From Planctomycetota bacterium (GTDB lineage Bacteria; Planctomycetota; Planctomycetia; Pirellulales; Pirellulaceae), in assembly GCA_026692865.1 (NCBI GenBank), contig JAPLNI010000025.1, forward strand, positions 124,001 through 188,000: a DNA stretch of 64,000 nucleotides. The letters are read 5' to 3'. Made by a program: the position numbers and the translations under genes. The number at the start of each line of letters is the position of its first letter. Position 1 is the first letter of the stretch. The notes beneath the pieces are model-generated. The model was not told the origin of the DNA. It was given only the letters and a program-made list of their open reading frames with translations, and did no database searches. Shown piece after piece: positions 55,551 through 64,000 of the stretch.

Positions 55551-55910
55551 TCAGTTCGCAGGGAGTTGAAACTGCTGCATCCAGTCTGGTGTGTAAGGCC
55601 GACTCAAGAGCTCCTGGATACGTCGCGTTTTGTCAGGTAGTCTGTCGCTTAAAATAGCGATAGCGTTTTGGATTTTTTGATAGGACGGATCGGAATAGAC
55701 GGCATTACCTGAGGAGGCGCTAGCCTCGGGTGACGCATCGCTACGTGGTGGAACGCCAGAACCCGTGTTTAGCGTCGACTGCTTAGCGTGTGCTTCTGCC
55801 GAACTAGCGGCAGCCCGATCGATTCGGTCCAAGACAGCCGCGACCTCGATAATCTTCGCACGGGCGATCAGATAGTCGTTTTGCAGAATTTGTTGTGGTG
55901 ATCTGACCAT
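55551..55910 (-). CDS. Small unknown protein with a repeat-derived segment (119 aa)
   Basis: Not recognised. From ATG 55910: a helical N-terminus (VRSPQQILQNDYLIARAKIIEVAAVLDRIDRA), a Ser/Ala-rich middle (about 38-70), and a helical C-terminus (KIQNAIAILSDRLPDKTRRIQELLSRPYTPDWMQQF). The middle, residues about 45-68 (TLNTGSGVPPRSDASPEASA), is encoded by a palindromic repeat related to the one inside tilS. Bracketing helical parts look conserved and the repeat looks like a tolerated linker. The frame is open to 56087, but the extra part looks non-coding. Followed by the TatD-like gene, which suggests a joint function. Confidence 0.7.
   Translation of the reverse strand: MVRSPQQILQNDYLIARAKIIEVAAVLDRIDRAAASSAEAHAKQSTLNTGSGVPPRSDASPEASASSGNAVYSDPSYQKIQNAIAILSDRLPDKTRRIQELLSRPYTPDWMQQFQLPAN
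55708..55776 (-). repeat. Palindromic repeat embedded in frame in the gene at 55551-55910 (family 1, copy D)
   Basis: GGCGCTAGCCTCGGGT (55716-55731) and ACCCGTGTTTAGCGTC (55761-55776) pair at 12 of 16 positions. Read in gene sense it gives CTAAACACGGGTTCTGGC...CACCCGAGGCTAGCGCC, alignable with the tilS element CTAGCCACGGGTAGCGGA...CACCCGAGGCTAACGCC. Both give peptides of the form L-x-T-G-S-G ... P-E-A-x-A-x-(G)-S-G. Confidence 0.65.
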
Positions 55911-56255
55911 GAGAGAATCATACGGAAGATGGCAGGTGAGACTCCTCATTTTACTTGTGTATCTGATTTTGTTTAGGTACTCAACCTGAAATCGGAAGTT
56001 TTCGGAAGTAACCCAAGGCAAATCAAGCGGCTTTGCAATGGAAAAGTGGTACGACTTGCCCTGAATCGCGTACCACTTTGCGTTCAAGATACACCCGTCA
56101 CTAAGGTGTGTTGTGGCGTCGCGTAAACCGTAGGAATCGGTTAAAATTTCAGGGTGAGCAGCCTCCCACTGGAGGCTCGAATTCCGAATGAAATCGGCGG
56201 CCCAGATCGTGACCTTTTAGAAGCGACGGGCGGACCAACTTTTTGAAGGCATCTA
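55911..56255 (+). promoter_or_regulatory. Upstream region of gyrB
   Basis: About 345 bp between the divergent small gene and gyrB. It contains a perfect 7-bp hairpin, AGCCTCC/GGAGGCT with a 4-nt loop (56160-56177), probably in the gyrB leader, and AAGG 7-8 nt before the gyrB ATG. No dnaA, recF or origin-type DnaA-box cluster was noticed. Confidence 0.45.
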
Positions 56256-58820
56256 ATGAGCGAAATCCAGCCTGAAAACCTCTCTGTTTCTGATGAGAAA
56301 TCCACCGACTTGGCCCTTGAGCCAGCACCTTTCGGATCGAACTATAACGCAGACGACTTAAAGCACCTCAGCGACTTGGAGCACGTCCGAGAACGCCCGG
56401 GGATGTACATCGGTGACACCACACTCAAAGGCCTTCACCACCTTGTCTACGAAGTCGTCGACAATTCCATCGATGAAGCGATGGCAAAATATGCCAAAAC
56501 CGTTTCTGTCGCTATTAATGCGGACGGCTCCTGTTCGGTGGAAGATGATGGCCGGGGAATTCCAACCAGTCGACACGCTCAACTATCCGAACTGCTACAG
56601 CGCGAAGTCAGCACGCTGGAAGGTGTAATGACGGTTCTCAAGTTTGGTGGCAAATTCGAGAAGAAGGCTTATCAAGCTTCCGGCGGCCTTCACGGCGTTG
56701 GTGTGACCGTGGTTAACTTTCTGTCTCAGTGGTGCGAAGTAGAAGTGCACCGCGAAGGTAAAGTTTGGACACAGTCTTATGAGCATGGTGTTCCGACTGG
56801 ACCGGTTCGAGAGGCCGGAACAACGACGCGTCGAGGCACCAAGACTACCTTCAAGCCCGATGGCCAAATTTTCCAAAATACGAAGTTCGTTTATGACACA
56901 CTCGTCAAACGTCTCCAGGACTTAGCGTTCCTGAATAGCGGCGTCCGTATTAAATGCCGCGATGATCGTAACAACCAAGTAGACGAATTTTACTATGAGC
57001 GCGGTATCGTCGAATTTGTTGAGCACTTGAATCGAGCCAGCGATGTCATTCACAAAGACGTGATCTTTATCGAAGGCGAAAAAGATGGGACTTCCTACGC
57101 GGTTGCTCTCCAGTACTCAGAAGAGTACACCGAAAATCTGCAATCGTATGTGAATAACATTCACACCATCGAAGGCGGCACGCACGTATCAGGTTTCCGC
57201 GCGGCATTAACGCGAACGCTCAACACATACGGCAAGAAGGAAAACCTCTTCAAAGACCTCACGCCCTTGGGCGAAGACTTCCGCGAAGGCCTCACCGCGG
57301 TCATTGCGATGAAGGTTCCTAACCCACAGTTCGAAGGTCAGACGAAGACGAAGCTTGGCAACGGTGAAATTGATGGGCTCATGAACACGGCAGTCGGTGA
57401 AGGACTGACGAAGTTCTTGGAAGAGAACCCCAAAGTAGCAAAAGCCATTGTTCGCAAGGGATTACTCGCAGCCGAAGCACGCGAGGCGGCTCGCAAGGCA
57501 AAGGACGCTCTTCGTAAACGCAAGGACGTTCTCGGTGGTGGCGGGCTGCCCGGGAAACTTCGCGACTGCATTAGTAATAAAATGGAAGAGTGCGAGCTGT
57601 ACCTTGTGGAAGGAGACTCCGCTGGTGGATCGGCTGAAGGCGGAAGATTCCGCGACACGCAAGCGATCCTGCCACTGCGAGGTAAAATCATCAACGCTTA
57701 CAAGAGTCGCGACGATAAGGTCCTTGCCAACGAGGAAGTCCTGTCGATGATTCAAGCGATCGGTTGTGGTATCGGTACCGATCAAGACGTAGGAAAACGT
57801 CGCTATAACCGTATCATCATCATGACCGATGCCGACGTCGATGGTTCTCACATCCGGACGCTTTTGCTGTGCTTCTTCTATCGACAAATGTACCAATTGG
57901 TCGCTGGTGGGCACGTCTATGTTGCTATGCCTCCGCTGTTCCGAGTCGTGCGTGGCAAGAAGGAAAAGTACTACGTTCAGACCGAAGAAGAGATGCGATT
58001 GCAATTGATGGAGAAAGGTCTCTCCGATAGCCGGTTCATCCATGAAAGTGGTGAAATGATCGATGGCGAGCGAATGCGAAAGCTTTGCCAAACTCTCGCG
58101 AGTATGGAAGATGCACTTCTAACACTGGAGCGTCGCGGAATTTCTCTTCGAGTCCATGCGGAAAGAATGGAAGTCGAAACCGGTCGCATGCCCGTATTCC
58201 ATTTGGACATGGGGAACGAAGATCATTGGTTCGTCACTCGAAATCAACTGGACGAATTTGTCGAATCGCGAAATCTTTCGCTCGATGACGCTTCGGCAAG
58301 TGTTGATAATCCGCTGGATGGACCTCCGGCTAGCGATGCATCGTCCACGCCAAGCGAAGGTGCGGATGGCTCCGAGGAAAATCTCCCGCATGCTCCACAC
58401 ATTATAGAAATCTACGAAGTGCGTACGATTAACGCTGGGCTCAAGGAACTCGAAGCCTTCGGTTTCACGATCGACGATTTAATTCCTAAGGATCGAACAG
58501 GTCAAACCGATTCGCGATTTAAACTCATTCGTGAGGAAGCCGAAATCGGGCTCGAAGATCTGCGAGGCCTTCTTCCGGCGATTCGTGCCGCTGGTGAAAA
58601 GGGACTTCAAATCACGCGATTTAAAGGACTGGGTGAAATGAACGCGGAAGAACTTCGAGAAACAACGCTTGATCCAAGTATTCGAAGTATGATTAAGGTA
58701 ACGCTCACAGACGCAGCCGCAGCCGACGAAATGTTTCGCGTGCTGATGGGAGATAAGGTGGAACCACGTCGTAAGTTTATCGAAAAGCACGCCCTCGAAG
58801 TAACGAACCTGGACGTCTAG
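56256..58820 (+). CDS. gyrB: DNA gyrase subunit B
   Basis: ATPase and TOPRIM subunit of gyrase; 854 residues. GHKL ATPase motifs: EVVDNSIDEAMA, DDGRGIPTSRH, GGLHGVGVTVVNFLS. Transducer QTKTKLGNGE, TOPRIM LYLVEGDSAGGSA and IMTDADVDGSHIRTLLL, and the C-terminal ITRFKGLGEMNAEELRETTLDP are all intact. The QTKTKLGN form (rather than the ParE-type QTK.KL.S) and PGMYIGD fit gyrase. An acidic, Ser/Pro-rich stretch (DASASVDNPLDGPPASDASS) sits in the insert between TOPRIM and the end. Followed after 31 nt by the J-domain-like gene, likely in the same operon. Confidence 0.96.
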   Translation: MSEIQPENLSVSDEKSTDLALEPAPFGSNYNADDLKHLSDLEHVRERPGMYIGDTTLKGLHHLVYEVVDNSIDEAMAKYAKTVSVAINADGSCSVEDDGRGIPTSRHAQLSELLQREVSTLEGVMTVLKFGGKFEKKAYQASGGLHGVGVTVVNFLSQWCEVEVHREGKVWTQSYEHGVPTGPVREAGTTTRRGTKTTFKPDGQIFQNTKFVYDTLVKRLQDLAFLNSGVRIKCRDDRNNQVDEFYYERGIVEFVEHLNRASDVIHKDVIFIEGEKDGTSYAVALQYSEEYTENLQSYVNNIHTIEGGTHVSGFRAALTRTLNTYGKKENLFKDLTPLGEDFREGLTAVIAMKVPNPQFEGQTKTKLGNGEIDGLMNTAVGEGLTKFLEENPKVAKAIVRKGLLAAEAREAARKAKDALRKRKDVLGGGGLPGKLRDCISNKMEECELYLVEGDSAGGSAEGGRFRDTQAILPLRGKIINAYKSRDDKVLANEEVLSMIQAIGCGIGTDQDVGKRRYNRIIIMTDADVDGSHIRTLLLCFFYRQMYQLVAGGHVYVAMPPLFRVVRGKKEKYYVQTEEEMRLQLMEKGLSDSRFIHESGEMIDGERMRKLCQTLASMEDALLTLERRGISLRVHAERMEVETGRMPVFHLDMGNEDHWFVTRNQLDEFVESRNLSLDDASASVDNPLDGPPASDASSTPSEGADGSEENLPHAPHIIEIYEVRTINAGLKELEAFGFTIDDLIPKDRTGQTDSRFKLIREEAEIGLEDLRGLLPAIRAAGEKGLQITRFKGLGEMNAEELRETTLDPSIRSMIKVTLTDAAAADEMFRVLMGDKVEPRRKFIEKHALEVTNLDV

Positions 58821-58851
58821 GATTTAGGACCGAAACCGAAAGCATCCTTCC

Positions 58852-60519
58852 ATGGCCGACCTGACTCCGCTTGTTCAAAAATATATCGGCCCAATAAACA
58901 AGCCTAAGCATTTGAACTACTACTCGGCACTCGGGTTGGCGGAGTTGACGGAGGATCGCAGCGCGATTGCACTGGCGATCGAGGTGGCGATTGAGAAGCT
59001 GAAAAGGGCAGATCGTTCGCACGACCCCAAGGGTTTCGAGGAAGTCGTCAAGATTGTGCGACACGCCCGCGTGACGCTTTTGGACGGAGAAAAGAAAGCT
59101 CCCTACGATACTCAACTCAAGAGTTTGCTTCGGAAAGTTGCACCAAGCGTTTTAGGCGAAGATAGTCAACTGCTTACCGAATCGGCTCGACTGAAAGAGC
59201 TTTTGCCAAGCGGTGACCCATCGGCACCATTCTCGCTTACGGATTTCCTAAAGTCGCGTCCGGAAGATATCGAGTACGAAACGGTTGCTCAGCGGCAAGA
59301 TGCTCTCCGCCCCCTACTGGCCGCTAATCCGTTCGATATGACCGGCTCTCAAAGCAAAGGGCTGTCAAGCCCTGTTGCCGAACCCGCTTCGCAGCCGGCT
59401 TTGCTACAACCTGGATTACTACCACTGGGGGCGGCTAAATCTTCGCGGTCCCAGGCTTCATCTTCGAAGTCGCTGCAAGAAGAACTACTTCGCAATCGAA
59501 GGCAAAAAAATCTGATTTCAGGTGGTATCGCGATTGGTGGAGCGTGTGTGCTGGTAGGATTCGGGCTATGGATGTTTATGAGCAGCCGCGCCCAGCAGCA
59601 AGAGATGCTAGCTCAGCGAGCCGCAAACGAAAATGCGATTGCAAACCAGCAACAAGCCGTACCGGTAAACAATCCAATTGTTGCAAACCAAACCAACTCC
59701 GCTTCTCCCAACAAACTTGGTTCTCCCAAACTGGGCAAGCAAGAGCCCAAGCGGATGAACCTTGGGATCCGTCGCGATGCCAACTCCTCTTCGACCGATT
59801 CAGCAACGCCGATGCAACTACCGACAGTAGGTGCCGGTGATGCCAGTGCGAATACTTCCGAGAAAACGACCGAATCTCCTGCCATGAATGCCCAGCCGAC
59901 TGCAATGCCGACAGATATTGCCAAGGAAATGCCCATTAATCAGTCCATGAACGAGGCCAAACCGGCAAGCAAACCAAGCATGGAATCGAAAAAGTCCGAG
60001 TCGTGGTCCATCGCCATGAACGCTGCTTTAAATGCAATCAAGAAGCGAGATACCAAACTGTTTGAAACCGAAATGGAGAAAGCGTTCGCAGCGACCGAAG
60101 ATCCTCAAAGAATTGCCCAAAGCGAAAGCCTAAACTTTATGGGTCAATTGGTCCCGATGAGCGAAAAAGCTTTTTCTGATGCTTACGCAAGTCTTCGTGC
60201 TACGAATGCCATTTCGTTAGGCAGTTCTGGACAAGCGAGCATCGTTGAAGTGACTCCAGAATCACTCGTCATGCGAATCAAGGGAAATAACGAACGATTC
60301 GAATTCGATGAATTACCGATGGAATGGGTCTTAGAAATCGCCAACTTGGAGCTCTCAGACACTCCAATCGACGATGCTGTTCGCGGTACTTTATTGCAGT
60401 GGAACCAACGTGCCACCGCCGAATCAAAGACAGCGGCGAAAAAATTCTTCGACAAAGCAAGTTCGAAAGACAAAAAGTTCTCGAACCTCGACGGCATCAT
60501 CAACCGCCAATACAAGTAA
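58852..60519 (+). CDS. Single-pass membrane protein with degenerate J-domain-like N-terminus (555 aa)
   Basis: Unknown lineage-specific protein. The N-terminus (NYYSALGLAELTEDRSAIALAIEVAIEKLK ... VVKIVRHARVTLLDGEKKAPYDTQL) has the spacing of a J-domain ('YY..LGl' ... 'l.a...L.d...R..YD') but lacks the HPD motif needed to stimulate Hsp70. One transmembrane helix (LISGGIAIGGACVLVGFGLWMFM, about 222-244) follows a Ser-rich linker. After it comes a long low-complexity Asn/Gln/Ser/Pro region, then a folded C-terminal domain (about 380-555). The gap of 31 nt to gyrB suggests co-transcription. Confidence 0.82.
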   Translation: MADLTPLVQKYIGPINKPKHLNYYSALGLAELTEDRSAIALAIEVAIEKLKRADRSHDPKGFEEVVKIVRHARVTLLDGEKKAPYDTQLKSLLRKVAPSVLGEDSQLLTESARLKELLPSGDPSAPFSLTDFLKSRPEDIEYETVAQRQDALRPLLAANPFDMTGSQSKGLSSPVAEPASQPALLQPGLLPLGAAKSSRSQASSSKSLQEELLRNRRQKNLISGGIAIGGACVLVGFGLWMFMSSRAQQQEMLAQRAANENAIANQQQAVPVNNPIVANQTNSASPNKLGSPKLGKQEPKRMNLGIRRDANSSSTDSATPMQLPTVGAGDASANTSEKTTESPAMNAQPTAMPTDIAKEMPINQSMNEAKPASKPSMESKKSESWSIAMNAALNAIKKRDTKLFETEMEKAFAATEDPQRIAQSESLNFMGQLVPMSEKAFSDAYASLRATNAISLGSSGQASIVEVTPESLVMRIKGNNERFEFDELPMEWVLEIANLELSDTPIDDAVRGTLLQWNQRATAESKTAAKKFFDKASSKDKKFSNLDGIINRQYK

Positions 60520-60763
60520 GCGAAGTTCTTAGTTAGCCAAGTGACAGATTAAAATATCACTAATGAGCCTGACATTGTCATCTGCTCACCGTCTTAGGCT
60601 ACTTCCGCCGCACCCCTACAATCGCTACGAGCGACAGAGGTTAACTCCTTTGGGGGATTACGTTGCGTAGAGGACGGCTAGGTTTTGCACTTCTAAGTTT
60701 TTGAACGTAAGGTTCAACGGACTCTAGCATCAACTGATTCGATTCCACTTCTTCTGTCTATTC
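60520..60763 (+). promoter_or_regulatory. Upstream region of the diaminobutyrate aminotransferase gene
   Basis: 244 bp. TTGAAC/GTTCAA (60701-60717, 5-nt loop) forms a small hairpin about 47 nt before the start, and CTACG...CGTAG (about 60625-60670) may pair around it. I recognise no riboswitch or operator. Confidence 0.3.
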
Positions 60764-62095
60764 ATGGTTCAACAAACAATTAATCACCTTGAATCAGATA
60801 TTCGAGGCTATGTTCGAACTTTTCCGACGGTATTCAAGTCGGCCAGCGGCTCGTGGTTGGTCGATCAGGATGGCCGTCGCTTCCTGGACTTCTTTGCTGG
60901 CGCAGGGACTCTCAACTACGGCCATAACAATCCGTCAGTAAAAAAGGCTCTCTTGTCGTATATCGAGAGCGACGGAGTTATGCACGGTTTGGATACGGCT
61001 ACTGTTGCAAAGGTCGAGTTGCTCAAGGGGATCGAGGAGATCCTGCTGAAGCCTCGAAACATGGACTACAAGGTGCAGTTCACTGGACCAACGGGTACAA
61101 ACGCTGTCGAAGCAGCGGTCAAACTTGCACGCAAATCGAAGCAACGTTCTCATGTCGTTGCCTTCACCAACGCCTATCACGGACATTCGTTGGGATCATT
61201 AGCCCTTACCGGTAACCAGTATTATCACGACATTAGTTATGGTTCGCATAACAACGTGTCGCACTTGCCTTTTGATGGCTACCTGGGGAAAGTCGACACA
61301 TCCGAACTTCTTGAAAAAATGCTTTCCGATGTTAGTAGCGGGTTACCAATTCCCGCTGCGATTATTCTAGAAACAGTTCAGGGCGAAGGCGGCATCAATG
61401 TCGCTAGTTTCGATTGGCTTCGACGAATCGAACGTATTTGTCGTCGTCACGATATCCTGCTGATTGCAGACGACATTCAAGTTGGAAACGGCCGCACCGG
61501 TTCGTTCTTCTCCTTTGAACCTGCTGGAATTGAACCAGATATCATCTGCATCTCCAAAGCATTCGGTGGCGGCCTTCCGATGTCGTTGCTACTGATGCGA
61601 AGAGAATGCGACACATGGAAACCGGGAGAGCACACAGGAACCTTTCGTGGAAATAATCTCGCTTTCGTAGCCGCTCGAGTTCTCTTGGAGTATTGGCGAG
61701 ACAACCAACTGAGTCTTCAAATCCAAGAACACGCGAAGTTCATCGAACAAAAACTCAAGCAACTATTAAGTCAGTTTAGCTCCACGTGCTCCGATGTTCG
61801 TGGTCGTGGAATGATTTGGGGAATTGAATTCTCGAATGCCGAAATGGCTTCACTGGTCTGCCGAAAAGCTTTTGAAAAAGGATTGTTGATCGAGACCTCG
61901 GGTGCGCGAGACCACGTTGTCAAGCTACTTCCGCCGTTAACAATCTCTTCTGAGGACTTACGTTATGGATTGTCGATCGTGAAAGATTCTATTGAGTCAG
62001 TCCTTGAGGAAGAGAAGAAGCCTTCGGTTTGCTTCTTGCCGAAAATGGATGCATTGGAATTAGGTCTGCCTATCGGATCTTTTGCTTCATTCTAG
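60764..62095 (+). CDS. Diaminobutyrate--2-oxoglutarate aminotransferase (EctB/PvdH-like)
   Basis: PLP enzyme making L-2,4-diaminobutyrate from aspartate semialdehyde. 443 residues, class III fold. EctB-type N-terminus ESDIRGYVRTFPTVFKSASG and FLDFFAGAGTLNYGHNNP, then VQFTGPTGTNAVEAAVKLAR, AYHGHSLGSLALTGN, ETVQGEGGINVAS, the PLP Asp in LLIADDIQVGNGRTGSFFSFE, and the Schiff-base Lys in ICISKAFGGGLPMS. No ectA or ectC is adjacent; instead an NRPS gene starts 56 bp downstream. So the diaminobutyrate more likely enters a non-ribosomal product or siderophore than ectoine. Confidence 0.93.
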   Translation: MVQQTINHLESDIRGYVRTFPTVFKSASGSWLVDQDGRRFLDFFAGAGTLNYGHNNPSVKKALLSYIESDGVMHGLDTATVAKVELLKGIEEILLKPRNMDYKVQFTGPTGTNAVEAAVKLARKSKQRSHVVAFTNAYHGHSLGSLALTGNQYYHDISYGSHNNVSHLPFDGYLGKVDTSELLEKMLSDVSSGLPIPAAIILETVQGEGGINVASFDWLRRIERICRRHDILLIADDIQVGNGRTGSFFSFEPAGIEPDIICISKAFGGGLPMSLLLMRRECDTWKPGEHTGTFRGNNLAFVAARVLLEYWRDNQLSLQIQEHAKFIEQKLKQLLSQFSSTCSDVRGRGMIWGIEFSNAEMASLVCRKAFEKGLLIETSGARDHVVKLLPPLTISSEDLRYGLSIVKDSIESVLEEEKKPSVCFLPKMDALELGLPIGSFASF

Positions 62096-62151
62096 GCAAA
62101 CTACCGCGTCTAACTTAACATTCAGAAGCTTCGACAAGCGATGGGCTTTTC

Positions 62152-64000
62152 ATGCTTAGTTGTTCGGAAAACGAAATTTCATCTACAGAACAAATCGGCA
62201 CCTACGCGAGTTACTTTGAGAGGCAAGTTCTCAAAACTCCAAACTCAGTAGCCATCGAATTCGAAGGCAACCAGTGGACCTACGCCGATACCAATTCTCA
62301 AGCGAACCAAATTGCTCGGTTTTTGCTGAAGCATGGATTCCAGCACGATGACCGTGTCGGTATCTGTATGGATCGATCCGCGACGGCAATTATAACTATG
62401 CTTGGCATCCTCAAGTCGGGTTGCGCATTTGTTCCTCTTGACCCCGAATTCCCGAAAGACCGACTCGCTTTTATCGTTGACGACGCTTCGATTCAACTGA
62501 TCTTTTGCGATTCGGCTTATCGTGATTTGTATGATGTTTCGGGCACAAATGCACCTCGGTTTATCGATCCCTTAGATACGCAACTTCGCGATCATGAGAC
62601 GGAAGATCTCGACGCAGACATTCCCGATACGTCCCTTGCCTACGTGATGTATACATCGGGCTCTACTGGAAAACCCAAGGGAGTTCAAATCGAGCATCGT
62701 TCGTTAACAACATACTGCTTGGCAGATGTCGAACTTTATCAACTGAGGTCCGATGATCGGACGCTCCAATTTTCTACGCTCAATTTTGACATTGCGATTG
62801 AAGAGATATTCCCTCCGTTGATGGTGGGAAGCGCCGTGGTCGTCCGGCCTCGTGAGCGTGCTGAAGTGTTTAATGAACTGTCGCACTTGGTTGAATCCAA
62901 TGCGATTACTGCTCTTCATATTGCAACCGCTTACTGGAATGAATGGGTTGATTTGCTGGTCGCTTCCGAGTCCTCGGTCCCGAGCACTTTGCGACTGGTT
63001 ATTGCAACAGGCGAAAAGATATCGGTTGAACATTATCGAAGGTGGAAGCAACACTGCAACCATGAAGTCTTGTGGTGCAACGCTTATGGCCCGACAGAAA
63101 CAACAGTGACTTGCACAGCATTTGTTCCGGATCGCGACTGGGACGCTCTGCAAATGCCAATCGGAAAGCCTCTTCTTCATTATTCAGCCCATATCCTTAA
63201 CGATCATAACAAAACCGTTGCACCGGGAGAAACAGGGCAATTATTCATAAGCGGGCCGGCACTTGCACGCGGTTATCTCAATCGGCCAGATCGGAATGAG
63301 CAGGCGTTCATCCATGTGCTACTCGACGGTGACACGGAGCCGACGCGACTATATCGCACGGGCGATTTAGCAAGATGGCTTCCTTCGGGAGATATCGAGT
63401 TCTCTGGTCGAGTCGATCATCAAATGAAGATAGGTTCTTATCGGATCGAGCCCGGTGAGATTGAAGCCGTGTTGTCGCAATGTGAAGCCGTTCGAGAGTC
63501 GCTGGTCATTGGTGCTGAGCGAGAAGGGCAAAAGTTTCTCGCGGCGTACGTAGTACTGAATCAACCTAACTATTCAGCTTTTGAGCTGGCTAGTTATCTA
63601 CGAGGCAGATTGCCCGTTTACATGGTTCCGTCCCGTTACATTTTCTTGGATTCCTTGCCAAAAACGATCAATGGAAAGATCGATCGAGTAGCCCTCCCGC
63701 CTGCCGAAACAGGCGAAATACCAAGGGAAAACTCCTACCGAGAAGCCGAGACCGAGCTCGAGCGAAGCCTATCTGCGATCTGGTCCAGTGTTTTAAACAT
63801 ACCTTGTGTAGGACGCGATGACGATTTTTTCCAGCTCGGAGGAAGCTCACTCTTGGTGACTCGTGTCATTGCACAGATGGCAGGAAAGCTCGATTGCGCG
63901 ATCCCGGTCAGAGACTTCTTCGCGAATCCAACCATCGCCAGTTTAAGCCGACACCTTGCGTCCATCAGCGGAAAAACTTCTTCCGAAATCAAGGATCAAG
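62152..64000 (+). CDS. Non-ribosomal peptide synthetase, adenylation plus carrier domain (runs off window)
   Basis: The frame opens at ATG 62152 and continues past the window end (616 residues seen). The adenylation domain has its core motifs: YVMYTSGSTGKPKGV (A3), FDIAIEEIF (A4), NAYGPTETTV (A5), LYRTGDLARW (A7), GRVDHQMKIGSYRIEPGEIE (A8), and LPKTINGKIDRVAL (A10, catalytic Lys). A carrier domain follows (DDFFQLGGSSLLVTRVI) with the phosphopantetheine Ser. No condensation domain precedes it, so this is a loading or stand-alone A-T module; what follows is unseen. The specificity pocket starts with the usual Asp (FD); the substrate is not predicted. Confidence 0.93.
   Translation, partial: MLSCSENEISSTEQIGTYASYFERQVLKTPNSVAIEFEGNQWTYADTNSQANQIARFLLKHGFQHDDRVGICMDRSATAIITMLGILKSGCAFVPLDPEFPKDRLAFIVDDASIQLIFCDSAYRDLYDVSGTNAPRFIDPLDTQLRDHETEDLDADIPDTSLAYVMYTSGSTGKPKGVQIEHRSLTTYCLADVELYQLRSDDRTLQFSTLNFDIAIEEIFPPLMVGSAVVVRPRERAEVFNELSHLVESNAITALHIATAYWNEWVDLLVASESSVPSTLRLVIATGEKISVEHYRRWKQHCNHEVLWCNAYGPTETTVTCTAFVPDRDWDALQMPIGKPLLHYSAHILNDHNKTVAPGETGQLFISGPALARGYLNRPDRNEQAFIHVLLDGDTEPTRLYRTGDLARWLPSGDIEFSGRVDHQMKIGSYRIEPGEIEAVLSQCEAVRESLVIGAEREGQKFLAAYVVLNQPNYSAFELASYLRGRLPVYMVPSRYIFLDSLPKTINGKIDRVALPPAETGEIPRENSYREAETELERSLSAIWSSVLNIPCVGRDDDFFQLGGSSLLVTRVIAQMAGKLDCAIPVRDFFANPTIASLSRHLASISGKTSSEIKDQ

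Noticed and set aside
54705-55910. Ebo (edge-of-frill) cluster based on the TatD-like hydrolase
   Set aside because: No UbiA-type, sugar-isomerase-type or phosphatase-type ebo genes are nearby.
60764-64000. Ectoine biosynthesis cluster
   Set aside because: Only an ectB-type gene is present; the next gene is an NRPS module, not ectC, and no ectA precedes it.

Overview
The window looks like chromosomal DNA of a planctomycete, most likely of the Pirellulaceae. Supporting this are two secreted sulfatases, a PQQ-type 'WPQFRGPRGDG' beta-propeller protein, and a giant secreted ThuA / NPCBM / beta-propeller / cytochrome c protein. EF-hands appended to secreted or membrane proteins, long lineage-specific secreted proteins of unknown function, weak Shine-Dalgarno use and many hairpin-type intergenic repeats fit the same picture. 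No phage, plasmid, IS element or CRISPR array was seen. The content is mainly housekeeping genes separated by accessory genes.

Layout. 1-5.7 kb: end of a PQQ-like propeller gene translationally coupled to a DinG/XPD-like helicase, then a large secreted unknown and a DinB_2 protein. 5.9-12.6 kb: rsmD, the nitrogen-sensing pair glnB-glnD, and a yidC with an extra PDZ domain. 12.8-19 kb: a frameshifted VapC-type toxin with its antitoxin, a PfpI-like protein, an FucP-type MFS transporter, and an overlapping pair made of an unknown 500-aa protein and an alpha/beta-hydrolase without its catalytic serine. 19-27.3 kb: class II (B12-dependent) ribonucleotide reductase, two divergent sulfatases, DNA polymerase IV. 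27.4-34.4 kb: a small-protein/nucleotidyltransferase pair, pepT, pepF, then DUF2237-scpB-truB-tadA. 34.6-42.2 kb: apgM, an NSS transporter with an EF-hand loop, a prolyl oligopeptidase, tilS, a rhomboid protease. 42.3-50 kb: uvrB coupled to a membrane-anchored HhH protein, nadC, a secreted unknown, tRNA-His, phosphofructokinase. 50-60.5 kb: the giant ThuA/cytochrome protein, a TatD-like hydrolase with a small partner, gyrB and a J-domain-like membrane protein. 60.8-64 kb: diaminobutyrate aminotransferase followed by an NRPS adenylation/carrier gene that runs off the window.

Functional groups. Nitrogen signalling (glnB-glnD), tRNA maturation (truB, tadA, tilS), DNA repair (helicase, pol IV, uvrB), peptide breakdown (pepT, pepF, prolyl oligopeptidase, rhomboid), sulfated polysaccharide use (two sulfatases, FucP-like transporter), and a probable 2,4-diaminobutyrate-related non-ribosomal product.

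Most notable structure. There are two families of palindromic repeats. One occurs in two intergenic copies and, in related form, inside two protein genes (tilS and the gene at 55551-55910), read in the same frame and giving related peptides. The other is a MITE-like element with terminal inverted repeats and terminal hairpins that covary between its two copies. Several proteins also carry unusual inserted domains or lack a signature catalytic residue.
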